A stretch of DNA of 64,000 nucleotides from Pedobacter sp. AJM (lineage in GTDB: Bacteria; Bacteroidota; Bacteroidia; Sphingobacteriales; Sphingobacteriaceae): assembly GCF_002197755.1 (NCBI RefSeq), contig NZ_NHOT01000003.1, positions 1 to 64,000 on the forward strand, written 5' to 3'. Shown piece by piece: positions 1-9,475 of the stretch. The translations under genes were made by a program, and so were the position numbers. Position 1 is the stretch's first letter; every line of letters begins with the position of its first letter. Under the pieces are notes generated by a model. It was not told the DNA's origin, ran no database searches, and saw nothing but the letters and a program-made list of their open reading frames with translations.

Positions 1-920
1 AGCTTTTTACAAGAAAGGATGCAAGCCTTGGGTTTTTGTTTCTTTTGGGCTAAGCCAAAAGAAAGAGCCCATCGGCGGCGGTGAGCCGAGGCAAGCCAGA
101 GCATGGGGCAAAATAAAAAAGTACAGCGGAATAGTGAAAGCATTAAGGTTCCCGCCTGCGTGGGAATGAAGGACGTGTCAGAAATATTTTTAAAGGTTAA
201 GTACAAAGATCTCTCCACTGCGGTCGAGACGACGATTGATCCTGAATGAAATTATTCGTAACATTCCTCTGCTCCCTGCTACCGGCCTGGCAGATTTTCG
301 CAGAAAAAAGCACGAAAATCTATGCACTTCCGCTCATTAACCCACAACCCAAGGCAGAATCAAGCTTGTGTGCTGGGATAAGAAAGGGGTAAGAAGCCTA
401 GAGGCTGCCGCAATCAAGATTTTCGTAGCTTTTTACAAGAAAGGATGCAAGCCTTGGATTTTTGTTTCTTTTGGACTAAGCCAAAAGAAAGAGCCCCTCG
501 GCGGCGGTGAGCCGAGGCAAGCCAGAGCATGGGGCAAAATAAAAAAGTACAGCAGAATAGTGAAAGCATTAAGGTTTCAGCCTGCACGGGAATGACGATC
601 GCATTAGAAAAATTTTTAAAAGGTAACATACAAAGATCTCTCCACTGCGGTCGAGATGACGATTGAATGAAATTATGCGTAACATTCCTCTGCTACCGGC
701 CTGGCAGATTTTCGCAGAAAAAAGCACGAAAATCTACGCACTTCCGCTCATTAACCCACAACCCAAGGCAGAATCAAGCTTGTGCGCTGGGATAAGAAAG
801 GGGTAAGAAGCCTAGAGGCTGCCGCAATAAAGATTTTCGTAGCTTTTTACAAGAAAGGATGCAAGCCTTGGATTTTTGTTTCTTTTGGGCTAAGCCAAAA
901 GAAAGAGTCCATCGGCAGCC
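1..920. repeat. Tandem intergenic repeat, unit about 420 bp, 2.2 copies
   Basis: Unit starts are seen at 1, 427 and 841, giving periods of 426 and 414 bp. The third copy is cut off near 915, and the array may continue left of the window. Every unit starts with the same segment, which holds a perfect hairpin: 10-bp arms TTTCTTTTGG / CCAAAAGAAA at 39-64, 465-490 and 879-904. Units also share a block reading ACTGCGGTCGAGA and a block ending in AGAATCAAGCTTGTG. Short open frames inside (for example 368-595 and 782-994) repeat the same peptide in step with the DNA repeat, so I treat them as by-products, not genes. Repeats of this kind occur in gaps of Pedobacter-like genomes; that comment is from general knowledge. 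Confidence 0.85.
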
Positions 921-984
921 AGCCGAAAACAACTCCTGCCAGTAATTACGGCAAAGATTGCTTTCCCGAAAGGTCGGGACAGGC

Positions 985-1005
985 TGCCGGCTGAAAAAGC
1001 CGGCA
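985..1005 (-). terminator. Hairpin downstream of the phytase gene
   Basis: TGCCGGCT (985-992) and AGCCGGCA (998-1005) pair perfectly around a 5-base loop, 60 bp past the phytase stop codon. There is no clear T-run on the minus strand, so it may be a weak terminator or part of the neighbouring repeat. Confidence 0.35.
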
Positions 1006-1065
1006 AAGCAACGATGGCCTAACCGATGATTTTTTATAGGCTTATCTACAAATGCTCATCCTGAA

Positions 1066-2142
1066 CTAGCGATTCACGTCAAGCCTTTTCCCGGCAAGGT
1101 CTTCCCAACGGTAAAAATGAAAGGTCTTATCATCACTCATGGCCACCAGCAAACCATGTTTAAAATCAGCATTTAAAGGTATTGAAACCACATCAATTCC
1201 GTCGGTTTGGTTAGCCGCATATTTTAAGGTGCTTAACAGCGGGTGCTGGTTTGGCTTACCATCTTTGCCTGTTCTGCCATATACCTTTAACTGCCTGCCC
1301 CCCTGATCTGAAACCAAAATATATCCCTTATTACCATGGATTTTATAAATAGCAATCCCTTCATTATCTACGGCAAAATCACCCTGCCCAAACAATGCCA
1401 GCTGTTGATTGCCTTTTGCCGGGTCTGCATAATATTTCCGAACGCCAAACTGTTCGTCACAGTAATACACAAAACCCAATTCATTATCTACTGCAATAGC
1501 CTCAATTTCCTTTTTACCGCTGTAGCTGCCAAACCTCCGCACTAAATCTGCCTTTACATGCCCATGGCCATCATCCTTTAAAAGGTATTGCCACAAATAT
1601 CCGCCTTCATTCGGCCCGGATTTCCGACCAACTATGGCATAAATTTGCCCTTTAGGATCAGTATACATCGAAATCCCCATCAGGTCGCGGTATTCTGCTC
1701 CGGTTTCCCCGACAAAAACCGGGATGCCACCATTATCAACAGGTGTCATATCAGGCAAGCTGTACATCCGCAGTTTGTGCGTATAGCGTTCGGTAGTTAC
1801 GGCAATATCAGTCTTTTTACCGTTCAGATTTAAACCATAAGCAATATCCACATTATTGGGCCGCTTTAAACCCTTAACTGTTTTCGATTTGATGATCTTT
1901 CCTTTCAGGTCAAAAACATATAATCCGCCATTGGTATCTTTATCCGTACCAATCACCAATGATTTTGCCGGATTGGCCTTGTTAACCCAGATGGCCGGGT
2001 CATCGCTATCAAAATCAACCGGATCGGATACATATAAAGGTTTTACTTCATTATTATTCATTTGCTGTGCGCCGCCATTACAGGAAAGGCTTAGGCTTAA
2101 CACCACAACTGATGCGATGTATATGAGGTTTCTGTGCTTCAT
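1066..2142 (-). CDS. Beta-propeller phytase (3-phytase) lipoprotein
   Basis: Probably hydrolyses inositol hexakisphosphate outside the cytoplasm in a calcium-dependent way, as known for beta-propeller phytases. The mature part opens with the family's DSDDPAIWV stretch and continues with GTDKDTNGGLYVFDLKG, RPNNVDI, an EAIAVD turn, DNEGIAIY and a C-terminal TDGIDV, at the regular spacing of a six-bladed propeller. The N-terminus from ATG at 2142 is a lipoprotein signal with lipobox LSLSC. A longer reading from 2169 adds nine residues that spoil the signal peptide and overlaps the upstream gene, so 2142 is preferred; it lies 4 bases after the upstream stop. Length (358 aa) fits the family. Last gene of a three-gene run with a TonB receptor and a beta-helix lipoprotein. 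Confidence 0.92.
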   Translation of the reverse strand: MKHRNLIYIASVVVLSLSLSCNGGAQQMNNNEVKPLYVSDPVDFDSDDPAIWVNKANPAKSLVIGTDKDTNGGLYVFDLKGKIIKSKTVKGLKRPNNVDIAYGLNLNGKKTDIAVTTERYTHKLRMYSLPDMTPVDNGGIPVFVGETGAEYRDLMGISMYTDPKGQIYAIVGRKSGPNEGGYLWQYLLKDDGHGHVKADLVRRFGSYSGKKEIEAIAVDNELGFVYYCDEQFGVRKYYADPAKGNQQLALFGQGDFAVDNEGIAIYKIHGNKGYILVSDQGGRQLKVYGRTGKDGKPNQHPLLSTLKYAANQTDGIDVVSIPLNADFKHGLLVAMSDDKTFHFYRWEDLAGKRLDVNR

Positions 2143-2146
2143 TTGA

Positions 2147-3403
2147 TTATTTTGTGCCATATGCGCCAATAAACGCAGCTGGTGCTGGTGAGGTGTAAGT
2201 TATTCCGTTTTTCATGACAATTTCTGCCTGATGATGACGTGTAAAGTTGGTAATCCCTTTGTTTAAAGCTGGTGAATTCCCCTGCAAATGAAAATCCCAG
2301 GCAGTATTAAAATCTGCATTGTTTACAGCGGTATTTAAAGGATAATTTACAAATTTAGGATCATTCGCACCTGCAGCACTACTGATCACATCATTTTTAC
2401 CCCCAATAATATCGCCTTTAGGCTGAAACTGATTCACCGTAACCTGGTCAAAACCATAATACCAGTTGTTGCTGTATACAGAGCGTGAATCTTCCGGTTT
2501 TTTAGGATCTCTTTTAACACCAAAACGGGTATTGGCAAAGAGATTATTATACAAATCAGCCCGTACAGTACTTTCCAGCCATACTGAACCACCTTTTGCC
2601 GTTGGTCTTCTCCAGCCGGTATTCACCATAGTATTATTATAGGCAATAATATAGGCTTGCGGTACCTTATCGCCGGTATTGGAAAGTTTTAAAGCATTGG
2701 TGTTGGTACTGTAAATCAGGTTATAAGCAATATCTGCCAAACAGCCCGATTTAAAGTTCATGGCCTCACCACCGCTTACCCCTGTAGTGTAGAAAATATT
2801 GTTGGCAAAAATGATTTTTCCACCTTCAATATAGGTACAATCTTCCTGCAGGTTTCTAAAAATACTATTTTGCACCACCAATTTACCTTTGGCATTGGCA
2901 AACCAAAGTGCTGGCAAATTTTCACCTGCAACGGCTTTGTAAAGGCCCATTTTTACCGAAGTGGAAGCATCTGAGGTAGTGGAGCCGGCATACTCAATAA
3001 TGGCGTGATCCAAAACCAGTTCTTCGCAAGTTGGACCGGCCAGTATGCCACCCCAAAGCTTACCAAATTTCTTTTGGGTGGTTTTATAAAATTCATTTAC
3101 CGTAAATTTAATCGGGTTATCTACCGTGCCCAGAGCATATAAATTGCCTTTTACCACAATTTCAGGTTTAGCTACAGTATCCATTAAAATGGTTACGCCT
3201 TCTTCAATGGTGAGTGACTTACCTTCCGGGATAATGATATCGCCTTTTATTACCTGCGTACTTCCTTTTGCCCAAACACCGGATACTTCTCCGATGGCTG
3301 AGCCATTCACCTCGCTCGTATCTACATCAATATTGGCTTTTTCGCATCCGGCAAGGGCCAACACCAACAGGATGAGTAATTTAAAAATCTGATTCGATTT
3401 CAT
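2147..3403 (-). CDS. Parallel beta-helix lipoprotein of the phytase locus
   Basis: A 418-aa lipoprotein: short hydrophobic signal ending in LALAGC (Cys at about residue 19). From residue 45 on, the sequence has the rung pattern of a right-handed parallel beta-helix: short strands broken by G and N turns, for example GDIIIPEGKSLTIEEGVTI, VVKGNLYALGT, and later NNIFYTT, YNLIYST, YNNTMVNT and YNNLFANT. Such folds bind or cleave polysaccharides or serve as surface scaffolds; I see no catalytic signature that fixes an activity. It sits 23 bp downstream of the TonB receptor and 4 bp upstream of the phytase start, so it is very likely co-transcribed and surface exposed. A substrate-capturing role next to the receptor is inference. 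Substrate unknown. Confidence 0.8.
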   Translation of the reverse strand: MKSNQIFKLLILLVLALAGCEKANIDVDTSEVNGSAIGEVSGVWAKGSTQVIKGDIIIPEGKSLTIEEGVTILMDTVAKPEIVVKGNLYALGTVDNPIKFTVNEFYKTTQKKFGKLWGGILAGPTCEELVLDHAIIEYAGSTTSDASTSVKMGLYKAVAGENLPALWFANAKGKLVVQNSIFRNLQEDCTYIEGGKIIFANNIFYTTGVSGGEAMNFKSGCLADIAYNLIYSTNTNALKLSNTGDKVPQAYIIAYNNTMVNTGWRRPTAKGGSVWLESTVRADLYNNLFANTRFGVKRDPKKPEDSRSVYSNNWYYGFDQVTVNQFQPKGDIIGGKNDVISSAAGANDPKFVNYPLNTAVNNADFNTAWDFHLQGNSPALNKGITNFTRHHQAEIVMKNGITYTSPAPAAFIGAYGTK

Positions 3404-3426
3404 CTTTTTATATTTTAAATTGTCGA

Positions 3427-6201
3427 TTAGTTAAACTTATACCTGAAACCCAGCAAATAGCTCTGTCCGTAGTAATCACTTCTGATCAGTGTGTGCCCAT
3501 CTTTAACCAGATCTTCATTGATTTTATCATTCTCAGGGTTGGTACCTTTAATAAATAATTTAGTAGGGGTATTTAAGATGTTGTTTGCCTTGATAAAAAC
3601 ACTGATCCCGCCTTTGAAACGTTTCTCGGCCGAGGCATCCATCTGAATAAAACCTTCCTGCCATAAATCATTATTGAGGAATTGTGAAACGGTATTGATC
3701 CGCGGACCTGTGTAAGCACCGGCCAGCTGGGCATCCCAGCCCTTTTTAGTATCCTTAAATAATAAAGAAAGGTTTCCGATATGTTCAGACTGTCCGAAAA
3801 GTGGACGTTCCTGATCTACTGAAAGCGCCTGAATATCTCCTGTAATTGCATTAATGATTCGGGTTGTTTTAGGCGTAGTAATGCGGGAGTGCGTATAGGT
3901 ATAATTCGCCTTTACCCCTATCTTGCTGAAATACTTGATATAATCTACCTCTGCACCATAGTTATGAGCTGTACCGAAATTTCCCGGAGTATAGTAAATA
4001 TCCTGTCCGCGAGTCGCATCAGCCTGAAAAGTATATTCAATAGGATCTTTAATCTTTTTATAAAAAGCACCAACCATTAACTGTTCTGATGCACCTGGAA
4101 AAAGCTCGTAGCGTAAATCATAATTATCGGCCAGGGCACGCTTCAAATTTGGATTACCTCGTTCCTGAAACTCTTCATTAACAACCTTTCCAGGTACAAT
4201 TTCATAAAACCCTGGGCGATTAAGTGCCTTATAATACGAAGCGTGCAATTGTGCTTTTTCGGTTAAAAAGTATTTTGCCGTTAGGCTCGGTAATACATCA
4301 GTATATACTTGTGATCCCTTTGGAAATGTTTCTCCGGCAGAAAAAAGCAGGTTATAGCCCTGGTTGGTGTGCTCAATTCTGGCACCACCTACTACTTCCA
4401 ATTTTGATACGCTATATTTAAACATCCCATAACCTGCACTGATTTTTTCCGATGCATCATAGGTTAAGGGATTAGCCACCGCACCTGTTGGGTTGGTTAC
4501 AATTAAATTCAAATCAGTATAGTTCTGAAAATCTACCCCATAAACACGGCCTGCATCGGCAGCGCCCGGTGAGAGTGTATAATTATTGAAAAAGCTGCTG
4601 CGCTGTTTATTGCGGTATAACCCACCAGCCATTACATCCACCTTGTTATTTCCAATGGCGAAACGGTAAGTGAGATCTAAATAGCCTGCTAAATCTTCAT
4701 CGGTATTGCGCTCCCACCTGTGGTTTACAGGAGAAGTATTTACCAAAGTTGTTCTGCTGCTTTGAAAGTGCTGCTGTAAGCCATTCAGGCTGATGCTGGT
4801 ATTATCCGGCACCTCGTTTTTGGCTGAAGAATAAACCGCCGACCATTGTACCTTAAATTTATCAAAGAATTGATGATCGCCATGAAGTGTGCTGTTGTAA
4901 ATCTGTTGTTCAGTTAAACGGCTCCGGGTATTGTAAACCAGTTCAGCATTACCAGCCGTTGGATTGTAAACACTATTGTATGTTGTGGTCACCGCATCTC
5001 TGAGCTGCTGATTTTTTAAATTAACGTAAACATTGTAAAGCGTTAACTGGTGATTTTTATTGAAAACATAATCTACCTTTCCATGTAAACCTGTACGTTG
5101 CTGTTGCTCTGAAAATTCACGATAACTTTTGCTGGTAATCACAGCATAGGCATCTGTTCCGGTAACGGCATTATTATAAAAAGTACTGTTGCTGCCGCGA
5201 TAAGTATTCTGATAACTACCGGCCAAAACTACGCCTAACTTATTATCTAAAAACCGCTGACTTAAAGATAAACTCCCGATAAGGTTTGGTGCCGGATTTT
5301 TATATTGATAATCAAGCGTTCCTTTAGTGAAATCGTTTTGGGTGGCACTATAGCTTTTACCATTACGTTCATAAGGTGATTTGTGTTGAATATCAGAAGC
5401 ATTATAGCTGGCAAATTTGCGGTCGAAAAACAACTGGTTATAGCCGGTAGAAAGATTGGCATTTACCTGGAACTTGCCCGGCGCATTTTTCATCACCATG
5501 TTGATTCCACCGCCTATGGCATCACCCTCCAAATTTGGTGTTAACGTTTTATAAACTTCTAAACGATCCAGCAAATCAGCCGGAAAAAGATCAAGCGGCA
5601 CGTATCGGTATTTATTATCCGGACTTGGGATCTTTACCCCGTTCACCAGCGTATAATTGTATCTTTTATCCATGCCCCTTAGAATAGCGTATTGCCCGTC
5701 GCCATTGCTGTTCCGCTCAATGGATACACCAGATACACGCTGCATCACATTCGCTACCGTTAAATCGGGTGAAATTTCAATGGCTTTGCCCGAAACAATA
5801 TTCATTACCTGAGTGGCATTTTTCTCCAGTCTGCGGGCACCCTGGTCTGTTGAACTTACCGGATTTGATTTGATCGTGATATCATCCAGCCGCTTCGAAT
5901 CACTTTCCATATAAAATTTTAAGTGTTCATTATCTTCCTTTGCCACTGTAAAGGTTTTGGTAATGGTTTTATAGGTGATATAACTTACACTGATAGAGGC
6001 TGATCCCGTAGCTACCGCTTTAAATTCGAAAGTTCCATCAAGGCCGGTATTGGTTACCCGCCTGGGGTTTTCCATCACTACCGTAGCACCAACAATGGCT
6101 TCCCCGGTTTGCTTATCGTAAACGTGTCCCTTTATTTTAGTGGCATGGGCTGTGCCCACACAAAAGAGAACAAAAAACAGAATTTGTAATAGTTTATTCA
6201 T
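3427..6201 (-). CDS. TonB-dependent receptor with carboxypeptidase-like N-terminal domain
   Basis: A 924-aa outer-membrane transporter. Residues 1-20 are a signal peptide ending in AHA. Residues 22-105 form the carboxypeptidase-regulatory-like domain (KIKGHVYDKQTGEAIVGATV). A plug domain of about 130 residues follows, with VMQRVSGVSIERN, ILRGMDKRYNYTLVNGV and DAIGGGINMVMK, then a long 22-strand barrel ending in YLLGFRYKFN, with the aromatic last residue typical of outer-membrane proteins. First gene of the run with the beta-helix lipoprotein and the phytase, so it probably imports a phytate-derived ligand or a metal released from phytate; this is inferred from position only. It lacks the SusC-type extension and has no SusD partner. 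The 260 bp upstream hold its promoter. Confidence 0.93.
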   Translation of the reverse strand: MNKLLQILFFVLFCVGTAHATKIKGHVYDKQTGEAIVGATVVMENPRRVTNTGLDGTFEFKAVATGSASISVSYITYKTITKTFTVAKEDNEHLKFYMESDSKRLDDITIKSNPVSSTDQGARRLEKNATQVMNIVSGKAIEISPDLTVANVMQRVSGVSIERNSNGDGQYAILRGMDKRYNYTLVNGVKIPSPDNKYRYVPLDLFPADLLDRLEVYKTLTPNLEGDAIGGGINMVMKNAPGKFQVNANLSTGYNQLFFDRKFASYNASDIQHKSPYERNGKSYSATQNDFTKGTLDYQYKNPAPNLIGSLSLSQRFLDNKLGVVLAGSYQNTYRGSNSTFYNNAVTGTDAYAVITSKSYREFSEQQQRTGLHGKVDYVFNKNHQLTLYNVYVNLKNQQLRDAVTTTYNSVYNPTAGNAELVYNTRSRLTEQQIYNSTLHGDHQFFDKFKVQWSAVYSSAKNEVPDNTSISLNGLQQHFQSSRTTLVNTSPVNHRWERNTDEDLAGYLDLTYRFAIGNNKVDVMAGGLYRNKQRSSFFNNYTLSPGAADAGRVYGVDFQNYTDLNLIVTNPTGAVANPLTYDASEKISAGYGMFKYSVSKLEVVGGARIEHTNQGYNLLFSAGETFPKGSQVYTDVLPSLTAKYFLTEKAQLHASYYKALNRPGFYEIVPGKVVNEEFQERGNPNLKRALADNYDLRYELFPGASEQLMVGAFYKKIKDPIEYTFQADATRGQDIYYTPGNFGTAHNYGAEVDYIKYFSKIGVKANYTYTHSRITTPKTTRIINAITGDIQALSVDQERPLFGQSEHIGNLSLLFKDTKKGWDAQLAGAYTGPRINTVSQFLNNDLWQEGFIQMDASAEKRFKGGISVFIKANNILNTPTKLFIKGTNPENDKINEDLVKDGHTLIRSDYYGQSYLLGFRYKFN

Positions 6202-6461
6202 TGTGTTTGGTATGTCTGTTATGATCGACGGAACAAAGGTGTATACCCCGGTTCACAACAAAAAATTAATAGGGTTACATAAAGGCAACAGCGTTACAAC
6301 AGGCATCAACGAAAAGGCAACAACAATAAATAAAAAACTGAATGACAACACCTTAACTATTAATAGAAACGCCGTTATGCTTTTATTATCGTTACATTAA
6401 CTAATTGTTAAGCCTCAAAAACAACTGAAATAGCACACGAAATTCAGCAGCGATGTAACGC

Positions 6462-8066
6462 TTAGAGTGCCTGTATAAATGCAGAAAGGTTATCACCCTG
6501 GGCCAGGTTGAGTTTTCGCCGCAGCCTGTAACGCGATACCCTTAAGCTATCTGTAGATATGCCCAGCAAAGTGGCAATATCAGCAGAATCGAGGTTCATT
6601 TTGAGCAGCGCAATCAGTCGCATATCTGCCGAGGTAAGCGCATTACTAAATTTTTTCAGGTTTTCCAGAAACTGATGGTGTACCTGTTCAAAGGCTTGGG
6701 TAAACTCTTTCCAGTTGCGTTCATGGTTAAAGCTCTGGTTTATCTCTGTCAGGATTTGATTCATTTGCTTTTTCTGATCCCGCTTATCATCCTTCACCAT
6801 CGCCTGCAAGGTGTTGCGCAAATTTTCCAGGAACTGATTATGCTTGATCAGGTTTAAGGTATGGTTGGATAATTCCCTGCTTTTCACTTCCAGCTGTTGT
6901 TTCAGGTGCTGCTCTTCCAGTTGAAGATTCTTCAACTCCAGACTCGTTAAATCATGTTCAATTTCCTTTTGCTTAGCCAACATCTGCTGATCCCGAAGTC
7001 TCAATCGCTGCCTGCTGAAAACCACAAATCCCAATACCACCAGCAGTAAGGTCACAATAGTAGCCGAAGCGATGATAATGCGGTTAAGTTTTTTATCATT
7101 TTGCAGCTTATTGATTTCATCAGATTTTTTATTAATATCATAAAGCACCTGCAAAAAAGCCACCTGCCTGGCCCCGTCTTCAGAGTATAAATCCAGCGTA
7201 TATTTATAGCCCAGCTTAACATAGTGATAGGCACTATCCATCTGGTTAGTCAATTCATAAGCCTTACCCAAATCCCTGTAACATGATGCCAGCTGGTAAA
7301 TATTACCCAGTTTATCTGCCAGGTTCATAGCAGCCTTTGTTTGTACTATACTTTCCTGGTAATGCCCTGTTTTACGTAAAATATCACCCAGGTTATTAAT
7401 CACTTCAATACTGGCAACCTGGTTTCTATTCTGCTGATATAAACGGAGTGATTTTTTAAAATTGAGATCAGCCAAATCATACTTTTCTAAATCTTCATAA
7501 ATGCTTCCTATATTTTCATAAATTTTGGCTGCACCGGCCAGATCGTTATTTTTCTCACTTAATTTTAAAGCAGTTTTCTGATAATTAAAGGCCTGTTCAT
7601 AATTCTGCCGCTTTTCATAAAGCTGCCCGATATGCCCATATACAGCTGATTGTCCGCGTAAATGGTGTAACCGCTGATATGTTTTGAGTGCAGAGCGATA
7701 ACACTTCAGTGCTTTATCCGGTTGTTTAATATAAAAATAGAGCACGCCAATATCACACTGGGTAGCCGCCAGCATCAGTGGTTTATTTGAAACATCAAAA
7801 ATTTTATCGGCTTTAAGATAAAACTCTAAAGACTGCCTGAAATGCCCCTGAACGTAACACACCTTCCCCATTTGCTGCAGGCATTTTCCTTCCAAAATTA
7901 CATTGCCATCTTCTATAGCTTGCGCATATATTTTTTTCAGCTTGGTAAGCGATTCAATTGGTTTTTTAGCGTCCTGATCAAAAAAAGATAATGGTCCGGC
8001 TTTCTGGCTGTAAACGGTCGAGATGGGAAATATGAAAAATAAACAAATCCAAAAATACTTCATCAT
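6462..8066 (-). CDS. TPR sensor protein with membrane anchor and C-terminal HTH
   Basis: A 534-aa regulator of a type common in Bacteroidota. Residues 1-20 are a signal/anchor (FPISTVYS). Residues 40-310 carry about seven TPR repeats (AATQCDIGVLYFYIKQPDKA, AYGHIGQLYEKRQNYEQAFN-like units). One membrane helix lies near 328-350, then a coiled coil rich in K, E, Q and L to about 425. The C-terminal 55 residues form a LuxR/sigma-4-like HTH (DIATLLGISTDSLRVSRYRLRRKL). The topology implies a periplasmic TPR part that passes a signal to a cytoplasmic DNA-binding end. It lies upstream of the phytase-locus receptor on the same strand with a 260-bp gap, so it may regulate that locus; that is inference. 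The alternative start at 8063 differs by one Met. Confidence 0.85.
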   Translation of the reverse strand: MMKYFWICLFFIFPISTVYSQKAGPLSFFDQDAKKPIESLTKLKKIYAQAIEDGNVILEGKCLQQMGKVCYVQGHFRQSLEFYLKADKIFDVSNKPLMLAATQCDIGVLYFYIKQPDKALKCYRSALKTYQRLHHLRGQSAVYGHIGQLYEKRQNYEQAFNYQKTALKLSEKNNDLAGAAKIYENIGSIYEDLEKYDLADLNFKKSLRLYQQNRNQVASIEVINNLGDILRKTGHYQESIVQTKAAMNLADKLGNIYQLASCYRDLGKAYELTNQMDSAYHYVKLGYKYTLDLYSEDGARQVAFLQVLYDINKKSDEINKLQNDKKLNRIIIASATIVTLLLVVLGFVVFSRQRLRLRDQQMLAKQKEIEHDLTSLELKNLQLEEQHLKQQLEVKSRELSNHTLNLIKHNQFLENLRNTLQAMVKDDKRDQKKQMNQILTEINQSFNHERNWKEFTQAFEQVHHQFLENLKKFSNALTSADMRLIALLKMNLDSADIATLLGISTDSLRVSRYRLRRKLNLAQGDNLSAFIQAL

Positions 8067-8221
8067 GCTAAAAGCTGGTTTTTCAGCAAAGTAAGCGCTT
8101 GCATGTTAAATTAAGGTTAAGCAGATCGCTTGATCAGGATCTCTTTTCTTAAGAAGATTTCATAGCATTGCGTACCAGGAAAACTTCATCGGACTCAACA
8201 CATTTAAATAGTAATCATCAG

Positions 8222-8815
8222 CTAATTTAAGGATGCAAATCTGCTTTCTAATTTGTTTAGCCATTTTTCTCTTTTTTCGGGCGTAACCATTTTAACTCGA
8301 TTGAAACTCATCCATTTTCTGTTTTTATAACCCATTTTCCAAAATGTACCGAGCAGCATTGCCTTTTTTATAGCATTGCCAAAAATTAAGGCATAAAGCC
8401 AGCCGGGCGTGTTCATTGTGGTAATCATGGTTACACTTTTTAATTTGGTGAGCAGTGGCTTCATCAACGTATTTGAGGCATCCTTATAATCATATGCAAT
8501 GCCAGGAAAAATTACTTTGTCGATAAAACCCTTCATCATGGCGGGCATCAACTCCCACCATATCGGGAATATAAAAATGATGTGATCAGCATCAATTAAC
8601 CGTGCCTTGTAATCGATTACAACCGGGTCAACGGGCATTTTTCTACGGAATGCGTTTAGGTCATCAGCTGTCATCACCGGGTTAAACCCATCCCGATCAA
8701 GATGAATTAAATCAACTTCATATTCGGCTTTTTTTAGTCCTGCTGTGACAGATTGAAGGATAGCGTTACAATAACTTCCTTCATATGGGTGGTTGAAAAC
8801 GATTAATACTTTCAT
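8222..8815 (-). CDS. Flavodoxin-fold NAD(P)H oxidoreductase (quinone reductase-like)
   Basis: A 197-aa cytoplasmic protein of the NAD(P)H dehydrogenase (quinone) / NQO family. The N-terminal strand and FMN/FAD loop read MKVLIVFNHPYEGSYCNAIL, then DLIHLDRDGFNPVMT, a central IIFIFPIWWELMPAMMKGFIDKV motif and a late MITTMNTPGWLY loop, all as in the family. Expected role: two-electron reduction of quinones or other electrophiles with bound flavin. It lies 66 bp downstream of a Crp/Fnr regulator on the same strand, with a perfect palindrome between them, a layout typical of a small redox stress unit; control by that regulator is inference. The substrate cannot be told from the sequence. Confidence 0.88.
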   Translation of the reverse strand: MKVLIVFNHPYEGSYCNAILQSVTAGLKKAEYEVDLIHLDRDGFNPVMTADDLNAFRRKMPVDPVVIDYKARLIDADHIIFIFPIWWELMPAMMKGFIDKVIFPGIAYDYKDASNTLMKPLLTKLKSVTMITTMNTPGWLYALIFGNAIKKAMLLGTFWKMGYKNRKWMSFNRVKMVTPEKREKWLNKLESRFASLN

Positions 8816-8871
8816 ATTTGTGCTTTTAAATGATATAGCACAAAAGTGATTCTTTACAAAATGGAGGACGA

Positions 8872-8883
8872 TAACAATTGTTA
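8872..8883. promoter_or_regulatory. Palindrome TAACAATTGTTA, candidate operator
   Basis: A perfect 12-bp palindrome in the gap upstream of the flavin reductase, overlapping the stop codon of the Crp/Fnr gene. It is centred about 60 bp before the reductase ATG. Its position suits autoregulation by the adjacent regulator, but no second copy was seen upstream of the regulator itself. Confidence 0.35.
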
Positions 8884-9432
8884 AGTAATATTATTTCCGG
8901 TTTCTGATCCTGCTAAGGAAACAGATGTAATGCCGAGATAAGAGGCGATGTAGTGTTGAGGTACACGCTGTAATATTTTTGGATATTGTGTCAGCATATT
9001 TTTATATCGCTGTTCAGGATTATCTCTGATACGGGATAGAAACAGTTGCTGATAAAAAACCAACCTCTGAAAGATATGTTCTTCAACTTCATTTTTAACC
9101 TGACCAGATTTTTCTATGATGGATTGGAAATCTTTTTTGGTAATATATTCAAGCACTGAAGGTTCTATACTTTCTAAAAAGAAATTGCTAGGAAGGCCAG
9201 ATCTAAAACTTTCCAAAGAAGATACAAATTCCCCCTCAAAGAAAAACTGAAAGGTAATATCTCTGCCATGATCATTGAACCAAAGCCTTAAGCAACCATT
9301 TTTGATTAGAAAAGCATGTCTAGCGACCGCCCCCTCTTCTAACAAAATTGTTTTTGCCGCTACCGTTTTAGGCTTAAAATAAGGACTAAACGTTTCTGGT
9401 AAAACTAATGCTGATAAGGTATTTAAAATCAT
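8881..9432 (-). CDS. Crp/Fnr family regulator, recognition helix frameshifted
   Basis: A 183-aa cNMP-binding-type regulator of the short Bacteroidota class. The cyclic-nucleotide fold (residues 20-115) shows LLEEGAVARHAFLIKNGCLRL and ITFQFFFEGEFVSS. The C-terminal HTH begins VPQHYIASYLGITSVSL. Relatives then read SRIRNRK and stop; here the frame reads AGSETGNNIT. In the +1 frame the same DNA encodes exactly S/R-I-R-N-R-K and a stop at 8891-8893, so one base appears to be missing near 8912-8916. The protein may bind DNA poorly, or the change may be a sequencing error. It lies upstream of the flavin reductase and is probably its regulator. Confidence 0.85.
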   Translation of the reverse strand: MILNTLSALVLPETFSPYFKPKTVAAKTILLEEGAVARHAFLIKNGCLRLWFNDHGRDITFQFFFEGEFVSSLESFRSGLPSNFFLESIEPSVLEYITKKDFQSIIEKSGQVKNEVEEHIFQRLVFYQQLFLSRIRDNPEQRYKNMLTQYPKILQRVPQHYIASYLGITSVSLAGSETGNNIT

Positions 9433-9475
9433 TAGGTATATTTTAAATGGTGAACCACAAATCCAGAAACAGAAA

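Noticed and set aside
368..994. Short frames 368-595 and 782-994 in the left repeat as genes
   Set aside because: Both copy the same peptide in register with the tandem DNA repeat and have no homologous context; they are best explained as by-products of repetition.
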